DNA of 64,000 nt from NCBI GenBank assembly GCA_041395625.1, contig JAWLAE010000002.1, forward strand, positions 1 to 64,000, written 5' to 3'. The notes under the pieces are model-generated. The model did not search any database. It saw nothing but the letters and a program-made list of their open reading frames with translations, and had not been told where the DNA came from. The translations under genes were made by a program, and so were the position numbers. Source of the stretch: CADEED01 sp041395625. GTDB taxonomy: Bacteria > Pseudomonadota > Gammaproteobacteria > Steroidobacterales > Steroidobacteraceae. Shown here one piece after another: positions 25,760 through 32,607 of this stretch. Numbering within the stretch: the first letter of the stretch is position 1; every line of letters begins with the position of its first letter.

Positions 25760-27040
25760 TTGTTAGATTCCAAGGCACTGCGCACCGCTCCCGAGGCGGT
25801 TGCGAGCAATCTCGCGCGACGGGGATTCCAGCTCGACGTCGAGGCGTTTCGCGCGCTCGAAGAGCAGCGCAAGCGCGTGCAGATCGAGGCCGACAGATTG
25901 CGTGCTGAGCGCAATGCCAATGCCAAGGCTGTGGGTATAGCCAAGGGCAGGGGCGAGGATGCGAGCGCCGCGCTGGCACGAGCGGAAGAACTGACGCGCG
26001 AGCTGGCAAATGCTGAGACCGAGCTAGTTGCCGTGCAGACCGAAGTGGACGTTTGGCTGCTGGGACTGCCTAACACCCTGCATGAGACGGTGCCCGCTGG
26101 ACGCGATGAGGACGCCAACGTCGAGGTACGACGGCACGGCGCGCCGCGCGCGTTCGATTTTGCGCCGCTCGACCACGTTGCCTTGGGCGAACAACTCGGC
26201 GGTCTGGATTTCGATGCCGCCACACGGATTTCTGGCGCTCGATTCGTCGTCATGCGCGGTCCACTGGCGCGCCTGCACCGGGCGCTGGCGCAGTTCATGC
26301 TCGACGTGCATACGAATGAGCATGGTTACACCGAGTTGTACGTGCCGTATCTGGTGTCGGGCAGTGCGCTGCAGGGCACCGGGCAGTTGCCCAAGTTCGC
26401 GGCAGACCTGTTCAAGGTGCAAAGCGAGCAGGGCTTCTATCTCATACCCACGGCTGAGGTGCCGGTCACCAACCTGGTGCGTGAGCAGATAGTCGATGAG
26501 AATGCGTTGCCGCTGAAGTTCGTCGCGCACACGCCGTCGTTTCGCAGCGAAGCGGGCAGTCACGGCAAGGACACGCGCGGCATGATTCGCCAGCACCAGT
26601 TCGACAAAGTCGAGTTGGTGCAGATCGTGAAGCCCGTCGAGTCCTATGCGGCGCTCGAAGCGCTCACGACACATGCCGAGGCGATACTGCAGAAGCTCGA
26701 GTTGCCATATCGCGTTGTGGCGCTGTGCGCGGGCGATGTCGGTTTTGCCAGTGCCAAGACCTACGATCTCGAAGTCTGGTTGCCGTCACAGCAGAAGTAC
26801 CGCGAGATTTCCTCCTGCAGCAATTGCGAAGCCTTCCAGGCGCGGCGCATGCAGACGCGCTGGCGCAATCCTGCGACCGGCAAGCCCGAGCCTGTGCATA
26901 CGCTGAACGGTTCCGGGGTGGCGGTCGGGCGGGCACTGGTCGCGGTGCTGGAGAACTATCAGAATGCCGACGGGTCGATCACCGTGCCGGCTGCGCTCCG
27001 TTCATACTTGGGCGGCCTGGAGCGGATCGCGACGAACTGA
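25760..27040 (+). CDS. serS: seryl-tRNA synthetase
   Basis: A 426-residue class II synthetase. The start is TTG 25760: it gives the family N-terminus MLDSKALRTAPEAVASNLAR and has GGAGG 4 bases upstream. The N-terminal coiled-coil tRNA-binding arm covers residues 25-105; the catalytic core holds motif 2 (TPSFRSEAGSHGKDTRGMIR) and motif 3 (TLNGSGVAVGRALVAVLENY). It charges tRNA-Ser. A tRNA-Ser gene begins 5 bases after the stop, so enzyme and substrate RNA can share a transcript. Confidence 0.97.
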   Translation: MLDSKALRTAPEAVASNLARRGFQLDVEAFRALEEQRKRVQIEADRLRAERNANAKAVGIAKGRGEDASAALARAEELTRELANAETELVAVQTEVDVWLLGLPNTLHETVPAGRDEDANVEVRRHGAPRAFDFAPLDHVALGEQLGGLDFDAATRISGARFVVMRGPLARLHRALAQFMLDVHTNEHGYTELYVPYLVSGSALQGTGQLPKFAADLFKVQSEQGFYLIPTAEVPVTNLVREQIVDENALPLKFVAHTPSFRSEAGSHGKDTRGMIRQHQFDKVELVQIVKPVESYAALEALTTHAEAILQKLELPYRVVALCAGDVGFASAKTYDLEVWLPSQQKYREISSCSNCEAFQARRMQTRWRNPATGKPEPVHTLNGSGVAVGRALVAVLENYQNADGSITVPAALRSYLGGLERIATN

Positions 27041-27044
27041 AGCC

Positions 27045-27134
27045 GGAAGGGTGGCAGAGCGGTTGAATGCACCGGTCTTGAAAACCGGCGTCCCTTCGCG
27101 GGGACCGTGGGTTCGAATCCCACCCCTTCCGCCA
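27045..27134 (+). tRNA. tRNA-Ser (anticodon TGA)
   Basis: A 90-base class II tRNA with CCA encoded. The acceptor GGAAGGG pairs with CCCTTCC; the anticodon stem CCGGT/ACCGG encloses loop CTTGAAA (anticodon TGA, reading UCA); a long variable arm GTCCC-TTCGC-GGGAC identifies serine; the T arm is GTGGG-TTCGAAT-CCCAC. It sits 5 bases behind serS. Confidence 0.97.
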
Positions 27135-27270
27135 ATAATTCAATAGCTTACACTGTGTATCTCCAGCAGGCCTAAGATTCTGGTTGCACTGCTGTTTGCG
27201 ATCGGTTGTTGAATAGCGCGCCATTAGAGCGCCTATTGAACGACGACTCATGATCCTCCCTGGTGAAACC

Positions 27271-28551
27271 ATGACCGTCGGTTTACTCATCATCGCGCTT
27301 TGCACGCTGGCGTTCGCATTGGTGGCGAAGCGCTTGTCATCGACGATCGTCACGGCGCCGATGCTATTCATCGCGCTAGGCGCGCTGCTGGCCACTACGG
27401 GACTCGTGCAGCACGAGCAGGCCGAGTCGGCGCTGCACCTGGTGGCCGAGATCGCGCTGATCGTGCTGCTCTTTCTGGATGCGGCGCAGATCAACCTGCA
27501 AGTGCTGCGCAAGCGTCATGTCTGGCCGGTCCGTATGCTGGTGCTTGGTCTGCCGTTGGCTATCTTGTTAGGCACGCTGGCAGCTTGGGCACTGCTACCC
27601 ACCTGGCCGCTCGTCGCCCTGGCGTTGATTGCGGCAATCCTGGCGCCAACCGACGCCGCGCTGGGTCAGGCCGTCGTGACGAATGCGATCGTGCCAGCTC
27701 GTTCGCGGCGCGCACTGACCGTGGAAAGCGGCCTCAATGACGGGCTCGCACTGCCGATTGTCTTGCTGTTCGCCAGTCTGACGGCGCAGGTGATGAAGCA
27801 GGACGCTACCAACTGGTTGTTGTTTGCCGCCGGTCAGTTGATTCTGGGTCCGGTGGTGGGCGTTGTCGCAGGTCTCCTCGGCGGCAGGGCATTGCTGGCG
27901 GTTAAGCAGCGTGGCTGGACCGCTCGTGCTTACGAGGGCGCAGGCGCGCTGTCGCTGGCCGGCGGAACGTATTTGGCGGCCACGCTGGTCGGCGGCAATG
28001 GCTTCATCGCGGCGTTCGTCGCGGGCCTGTCCTTCGGCCATGTTGTGCAGGGGCAGTGCCCGTTCGTGTATGAATTCACCGAGAGCGAAGGTCAATTGTT
28101 GTCCTGGGCTGCCTTCCTGTTGCTGGGGCTCGCCGTTGTGCCACAGGCTGTGAGTCAAATGGACGGCACGATGCTCGCGATCATTCTCGCGAGCCTGTTC
28201 GTCGTGCGCCCGCTGGCCGTCTGGTTGTCGTTGCTCGGCACGGACGCAGCCGGGATTACGCGCCTGTTCTTCGGCTGGTTCGGTCCGCGTGGTCTCGCAA
28301 CGGCGTTGTTTGCGCTACTGGTCGTGGAGCAAATCGACCGCGAACTTGGCGAATGGATCTTGATGTTGGCTGTCAATACCGTCTGGATCAGCGCGCTGTT
28401 GCATGGCGTAAGCGCAGCACCCGGCGCCAGATGGTACGCCGCCCGGATTCGGGCGAAAGGCGAGTGCGCCGAAATCGAGCATGTCGAGCAGTCTGCCAAG
28501 CCGTTGATTTCGCGCACTAGTCATGCTGAATCCGCGGACAAAGTAGCGTAA
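27271..28551 (+). CDS. CPA1-family sodium/proton antiporter
   Basis: A 426-residue polytopic protein with about 12 membrane segments. Features of the CPA1/NhaP type are EIALIVLLFLDAAQINL, ALIAAILAPTDAALGQAVV with the ion-binding Asp, VESGLNDGLALPIVL and the Arg in WFGPRGLATALFALL. The start ATG 27271 is preferred over 27250 because GGTGA precedes it closely. It would exchange Na+ or K+ for H+ at the inner membrane. It is a single gene flanked by tRNA-Ser and the hisD-like gene; a 115-base gap upstream shows no clear promoter. Confidence 0.88.
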   Translation: MTVGLLIIALCTLAFALVAKRLSSTIVTAPMLFIALGALLATTGLVQHEQAESALHLVAEIALIVLLFLDAAQINLQVLRKRHVWPVRMLVLGLPLAILLGTLAAWALLPTWPLVALALIAAILAPTDAALGQAVVTNAIVPARSRRALTVESGLNDGLALPIVLLFASLTAQVMKQDATNWLLFAAGQLILGPVVGVVAGLLGGRALLAVKQRGWTARAYEGAGALSLAGGTYLAATLVGGNGFIAAFVAGLSFGHVVQGQCPFVYEFTESEGQLLSWAAFLLLGLAVVPQAVSQMDGTMLAIILASLFVVRPLAVWLSLLGTDAAGITRLFFGWFGPRGLATALFALLVVEQIDRELGEWILMLAVNTVWISALLHGVSAAPGARWYAARIRAKGECAEIEHVEQSAKPLISRTSHAESADKVA

Positions 28552-28630
28552 GGCTTGTTTAGAATCGCAGAGTGACGAGCAGGTGGCACGCGCCTGACCT
28601 TTCATTGTCTTATTTCGCAGGGAGCATGCC

Positions 28631-29926
28631 TTGATCCGTTACCTCAAGAATGGCCGTACCGACGAGCAACGGGCGGCCGATGACGCGGCGGTGCGCAAGA
28701 CTGTCGAGTCGATTCTCGCTGACATCGAGGCGCGCGGCGACGCGGCCGTCCGCGAGTATTCCACGAAGTTCGACCGTTGGAGTCCGGCTGCCTTGCGGCT
28801 CGATCGTGCGACGATCGACGCGTGCTATCAGGCGCTGGATCCGCAAAGTATCGAGGATATTCGCTTCGCGCAAACGCAAGTGCGGCGCTTCGCCGAGATC
28901 CAGCGCGCGGCATTGCAGGACGTGGAGGTTGAAACACTGCCTGGCGTAATCCTCGGCCACAAGAACATTCCGGTGCAGTCGGTTGGTTGTTATGTGCCGG
29001 GTGGCAAGTACCCGCTGGTGGCCTCCGCGCATATGAGTGTCGTTACAGCCAAGGTGGCCGGTGTGCCAAGAGTCGTCGCGGCCGCGCCGCCGTTCGAGGG
29101 CAAGCCGGCGCCCGCGATCATCGTGGCGATGGATATGGCCGGCGCGGATGAAATCTATTGTCTGGGAGGCGTGCAGGCCATTGGCGCGATGGCGATCGGT
29201 ACGGAATCGCTGGCATCGGTCGACATGATAGTAGGTCCCGGAAACGCCTACGTGGCCGAAGCGAAGCGCCAGTTGTTTGGCCGTATCGGCATAGATTTGC
29301 TCGCGGGCCCAACGGAAACACTGGTGATCGCCGACGATAGCGTCGATGGGGAGCTGTGCGCGGCGGACTTGCTGGGCCAGGCAGAACACGGGCCTAACTC
29401 GCCGGCGATCCTGTTGACCAATTCCGAACAACTCGCCCATGCCACGCTGGCGGAGGTCGAGCGACAACTGAAGACTCTGTCGACCGGCGATATCGCAGGA
29501 CGTGCCTGGCGCGATTACGGTCAAGTGATCGTCTGCGACAGTTACGACGAAATGGTGCAGGTGGCCGACGCGATCGCTTCGGAGCACGTCCAGGTGATGA
29601 CGCGCGAGCCGGACTTTTTCCTGCAGCGTATGACCAATTACGGCGCCTTGTTCCTCGGGCCCGAGACCAACGTCTCGTATGGCGATAAAGTCATCGGGAC
29701 CAACCACACCTTGCCGACTCGTCGGGCGGCCCGCTATACGGGTGGGTTGTGGGTCGGGAAGTTCATCAAGACCTGCACCTACCAGCGGATCCTCACTGCA
29801 GAGGCATCCGCACACGTTGGCGAGTACTGCTCACGGCTGTGCGCGCTCGAGGGTTTTGCGGGGCACAAAGAGCAGGCGGACATCCGGGTACGACGTTTCG
29901 CTGCGGGCGGTACAATGCGGCGGTGA
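28631..29926 (+). CDS. HisD-family zinc-dependent dehydrogenase (HpsN-like)
   Basis: A 431-residue protein from TTG with AGGGAG 6 bases upstream. It has the full histidinol-dehydrogenase active site: zinc ligands Q250, H253, D352 and H412, and catalytic E318-H319 and H359. Details such as GHKNIPVQSVGCYVPGGKYP and GIDLLAGPTETLVIADD resemble the HisD paralogues that include sulfopropanediol dehydrogenase (HpsN) rather than biosynthetic HisD. No other his gene is in the window. It probably oxidises an alcohol to an acid with NAD in two steps, but the substrate is open. The stop overlaps the next start in GTGA. Confidence 0.82.
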   Translation: MIRYLKNGRTDEQRAADDAAVRKTVESILADIEARGDAAVREYSTKFDRWSPAALRLDRATIDACYQALDPQSIEDIRFAQTQVRRFAEIQRAALQDVEVETLPGVILGHKNIPVQSVGCYVPGGKYPLVASAHMSVVTAKVAGVPRVVAAAPPFEGKPAPAIIVAMDMAGADEIYCLGGVQAIGAMAIGTESLASVDMIVGPGNAYVAEAKRQLFGRIGIDLLAGPTETLVIADDSVDGELCAADLLGQAEHGPNSPAILLTNSEQLAHATLAEVERQLKTLSTGDIAGRAWRDYGQVIVCDSYDEMVQVADAIASEHVQVMTREPDFFLQRMTNYGALFLGPETNVSYGDKVIGTNHTLPTRRAARYTGGLWVGKFIKTCTYQRILTAEASAHVGEYCSRLCALEGFAGHKEQADIRVRRFAAGGTMRR

Positions 29927-30489
29927 ACTCCCCCAGCGTCACCCGCCACCGCCGGCCCTTCATGGCACCAGTCTGGTTGCTGGCGGCGCTGGGTTTTGGC
30001 GTTTTCGCGCTGTTGGCCGGTTCATTGATTCGTTACCAGCGCGCCGCGGTGACGACGGTCGTGGTACTGCGGCACGCCGAGAAAGAGCTGGGCAGCATCG
30101 CCGACGCGCCGCTGTCGCCGGCCGGTGGTCGACGCGCGGAACTGCTGGCCTCGATGCTGGGCGATGGCGATGCCATCGGCAGGCCGGTGGCGATCTACGT
30201 GACCGACACTCGCCGCTCACAACAAACCGCCGGACCGCTGGCCCGCCGCTTGAACCTGATGCCGACGGTAGTCGATGGCGAGCCGCAGGCGATCGTCGCG
30301 CAAATCGACCGGGAGCATCATGGCGAAGTCGTCGTGGTGATCGGCCACTCCAATACCGTGCCGACAATCGTCGCGCAGTTAGCAGGCATCCATGGATTAC
30401 CAGAAATCAAGGAAGACGAATATGGGACGATGTACGTGGTGTCAGTACCGAGTCTCGGCAAGGCGTCCGTCCTGAAACTGACTTACTGA
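29923..30489 (+). CDS. membrane-anchored histidine phosphatase family protein
   Basis: A 188-residue protein from a GTG that overlaps the preceding stop by 4 bases; ATG 29962 is an alternative start. A single N-terminal helix (PVWLLAALGFGVFALLAGSL) anchors a histidine phosphatase domain facing the periplasm. The catalytic RH is in VVLRHAEKEL, and the second histidine is in VVVIGHSNTVP. The fold is the SixA/phosphoglycerate-mutase-like branch. Translational coupling to the HisD-like gene suggests a joint process, for example dephosphorylation and oxidation of a common compound, which is inference only. Confidence 0.82.
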   Translation: MNSPSVTRHRRPFMAPVWLLAALGFGVFALLAGSLIRYQRAAVTTVVVLRHAEKELGSIADAPLSPAGGRRAELLASMLGDGDAIGRPVAIYVTDTRRSQQTAGPLARRLNLMPTVVDGEPQAIVAQIDREHHGEVVVVIGHSNTVPTIVAQLAGIHGLPEIKEDEYGTMYVVSVPSLGKASVLKLTY

Positions 30490-30501
30490 CGCGGCGCGCA
30501 G

Positions 30502-30966
30502 CTAGCGCCTTACGCCTTCCGCCAGCGCGATGCACTTGTGCATGAAGGCTTCGTGCTCGGCGATGCGAAAATCCGCCAGCACGACATCGCGAACCAGGCG
30601 GCTTTGGTCGATCAGAAAAGTGGCGCGCCGCACACCAAACCCCAGCGGCCCGTCCACGTCGTACATCCTGATGACGGTCTTCTTCTCGTCGGACAGCAGT
30701 GTAAAGGGCAGGGAGTACTTGTCACGAAAGCGGCCGTGCGTGTCGGGCGCCTGCGGGCTGACACCTGCGACCGAGAGTCCGACGGACAGGATCTCCGTAT
30801 GCAGATCCCGCACCAGGCAGGCTTCCTTGGTGCACCCGGGTGTGAAGTCCGCAGGGTAGAAGTAGAGAATCAGCGGTCCGCGGTTCAGCAGAGACGTCAG
30901 CGATAGCTCCTCGCCGGTGTGATCCGGCAACGAGAATTCCGGCGCTCGCTCACCCGCGGTCAGCAT
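30502..30966 (-). CDS. bcp: peroxiredoxin of the Bcp/PrxQ type
   Basis: A 154-residue thiol peroxidase. The peroxidatic and resolving cysteines are in FTPGCTKEACLVRD (CxxxxC, the atypical 2-Cys arrangement), followed by VAGVSPQAPDTHGRFRDKY. It reduces peroxides in the cytoplasm with thioredoxin as donor. It is convergent with the histidine phosphatase gene, 12 bases apart, and has a 150-base gap on its 5' side shared with the tRNA-Ala promoter. Confidence 0.93.
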   Translation of the reverse strand: MLTAGERAPEFSLPDHTGEELSLTSLLNRGPLILYFYPADFTPGCTKEACLVRDLHTEILSVGLSVAGVSPQAPDTHGRFRDKYSLPFTLLSDEKKTVIRMYDVDGPLGFGVRRATFLIDQSRLVRDVVLADFRIAEHEAFMHKCIALAEGVRR

Positions 30967-31072
30967 CAGAAAGACTCCCTGTCGCGCTCCGCTCAGCCGT
31001 TGCGGAAGCTTCTGTAATGATGGGGACTATAGGACGGGGCGGCGGCCAAGTCACGCCCCTGCGTTTCTCAGG

Positions 31073-31100
31073 TTGCGGCTAGTGGCGACGGTGCTAGAAT
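31073..31100 (+). promoter_or_regulatory. tRNA-Ala promoter
   Basis: TTGCGG (31073-31078), 16 bases, TAGAAT (31095-31100), followed by the GC-rich stretch CGCGCCCC. A GC-rich discriminator is typical of stringently controlled stable-RNA promoters. The tRNA begins 20 bases after the -10 box. Confidence 0.5.
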
Positions 31101-31119
31101 CGCGCCCCTTCGACGGGAT

Positions 31120-31195
<76 letters not shown>

Positions 31196-31231
31196 CTTCC
31201 CGCGTCTGGCACGATCATCGCGAGCCTACGC

Positions 31232-31307
31232 GCCCCCGTAGCTCAGTGGATAGAGCGACCGCCTCCTAAGCGGTAGGTCGTCGGTTCAACTCCGGCCGGG
31301 GGTACCA
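31232..31307 (+). tRNA. tRNA-Arg (anticodon CCT)
   Basis: A 76-base tRNA with encoded CCA. Acceptor GCCCCCG pairs with CGGGGGT (one G-U pair); the D arm is GCTC-AGTGGATA-GAGC; anticodon stem ACCGC/GCGGT encloses CTCCTAA (anticodon CCT, reading AGG); the T arm contains GTTCAAC. It lies 36 bases after tRNA-Ala and is overlapped on the other strand by the 3' end of a membrane-protein ORF. Confidence 0.96.
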
Positions 31308-31776
31308 CCGTGATTCGCAACAGGCGATGCACGATCGTGGCAAGCAGTATTGCCAGCGCCAGGTCCACTAACAACATAGCCCAGACGTTCTGCAACCGCA
31401 CGAAGTCCCGGGTCGCAGCGGAAGTGCAGAGTAGTAAGGCGAGCGGCATGGCGATCAAACAGCCGAGATGCCCGGCGATGCTGGCGTGCGCGGCCTCCCG
31501 CGAGCGCCTGGACCAAGCGTTCCGGCTGACGATGGCGAGACCCGCGGCAAGCATCGTCAGCACGGAGGTTGGCATTAGCTGGACATAGAGCTGGACGGCA
31601 TTCCAGCCGCTCACGCCGCTGCCGCACAGCGTGGTCCAAGTGGTGTAACCCAAGCTGCTGAACTCGTCCCAAACACCGCCGACAGAAGCCGCCGCGAGCA
31701 GCAGGACGCAGGCAGTGGTCATTGCCTGAAAGCCGTCAGGCAGACTGTGACGAAGGTGGCGGTCCAAGGCGTGCAT
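31243..31776 (-). CDS. putative small membrane protein whose 3' end is antisense to tRNA-Arg
   Basis: From the ATG at 31776 the frame encodes 177 residues with about four hydrophobic segments (AMTTACVLLLAAASVGGVW, LMPTSVLTMLAAGLAIVS, CLIAMPLALLLCTS, AMLLVDLALAILLATIVHRL), plausible as a real inner-membrane protein. The last 20 or so residues (VVPPAGVEPTTYRLGGG and beyond) are simply the reverse strand of tRNA-Arg, a string well known from tRNA-antisense artefacts. Either the gene truly ends inside the tRNA or its original 3' end was replaced. No family is recognised. Confidence 0.45.
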   Translation of the reverse strand: MHALDRHLRHSLPDGFQAMTTACVLLLAAASVGGVWDEFSSLGYTTWTTLCGSGVSGWNAVQLYVQLMPTSVLTMLAAGLAIVSRNAWSRRSREAAHASIAGHLGCLIAMPLALLLCTSAATRDFVRLQNVWAMLLVDLALAILLATIVHRLLRITVVPPAGVEPTTYRLGGGRSIH

Positions 31777-31921
31777 GGCCGCGCAGCTAAGCACTACTGG
31801 TGCAGGCTGGCGATACGGGTTTTCCGGCGTTGCGGCACTGTGACGCGCGTCAAGGAGAAAGCGGCGGTGACAACGCGGCGCGAAGTTAGAATTTCTGGTT
31901 GTGAAGGCCGATTCCCACGCC

Positions 31922-32521
31922 ATGAATCAAGAGCTGCTCGAAGCGAGTGCGGATCTGCCGATCGATCGCATGCCCGTCAACCGTTGCGGTACCCCACCGG
32001 AGCGTCGATTGGCTGGTGCGGACCGTCGACAGGCGACGTTGCGGGCGTTGTGGGTCGGCAGTTTTGCCCGTCGTCGTCTGGGTCCGCGCCGCGACGAAGA
32101 TCGCAGCATTACCTCGGTGGACTGGCACCATCCTCAATGGCTCGCGGTGTCGATTCTCATCCTGCTGCTGTCGTGCGCGGATGCGGTCCTGACGCTGACC
32201 TTGATCCACCTGGGCGCCGAGGAGGTCAATCCGATCATGCGACCGCTGGTGCTCGGCAGCGGCCACGCCTTCGCCAGCTGGAAGCTGATGCTGACAGCCG
32301 GCGGAGTGGTCACCTTGACGATACTCGCGCGTCTGCGAGTCTTCGGCCGGCTACCCGTGGGGTACGTCCTGTACGCGGTGTTGGCGATCTATGTGGTGTT
32401 GATCGGTTATGAGCTAGCACTGCTCGAGCGCATCGCGGCCGAGATCGCCAGTGCATCCGTGGGTTTTCCGTCACAACTTGACGCTCAGCTTTCCCAGCCG
32501 TCGGCCGTTAAGCTACCATAA
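31922..32521 (+). CDS. DUF5658-like membrane protein
   Basis: From ATG 31922 the protein has 199 residues; a GTG at 31901 would add 7. The first 75 residues are hydrophilic and arginine-rich. Three hydrophobic helices follow, with SCADAVLTLTLIHLGAEEVN and PIMRPLVLGSGHAFASWKLM, a pattern like DUF5658 (an Asp in helix one, an E-x-NP motif and a Lys in helix two). The function is unknown. It diverges from the ORF antisense to tRNA-Arg and precedes sucA. No ribosome site distinguishes the starts. Confidence 0.65.
   Translation: MNQELLEASADLPIDRMPVNRCGTPPERRLAGADRRQATLRALWVGSFARRRLGPRRDEDRSITSVDWHHPQWLAVSILILLLSCADAVLTLTLIHLGAEEVNPIMRPLVLGSGHAFASWKLMLTAGGVVTLTILARLRVFGRLPVGYVLYAVLAIYVVLIGYELALLERIAAEIASASVGFPSQLDAQLSQPSAVKLP
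32491..32519 (+). promoter_or_regulatory. possible promoter for sucA-sucB-lpdA
   Basis: TTCCCA (32491-32496), 17 bases, TACCAT (32514-32519), at the very end of the preceding gene. It would give a leader of about 80 bases before the ATG at 32608. The match is moderate only. Confidence 0.3.
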
Positions 32522-32607
32522 CGCCTCCAGTACTCCCGCGTTCCAGCACATCGAGTCCGTTGGAAATTCCTGAGGTTTCCGCGGCTTCCACGAGGATTTA
32601 TCCGCCC

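Noticed and set aside
28591..28606. Sigma-54-like TGGCACG before the HisD-like gene
   Set aside because: The -24 half is good, but the -12 half reads TGACC without the required GC, so it does not fit the TTGC element.
31308..32521. Genomic island at the tRNA-Ala/tRNA-Arg pair
   Set aside because: No integrase, no direct repeat of the tRNA 3' end and no marked composition change were seen; only the odd ORF end remains, which is reported separately.
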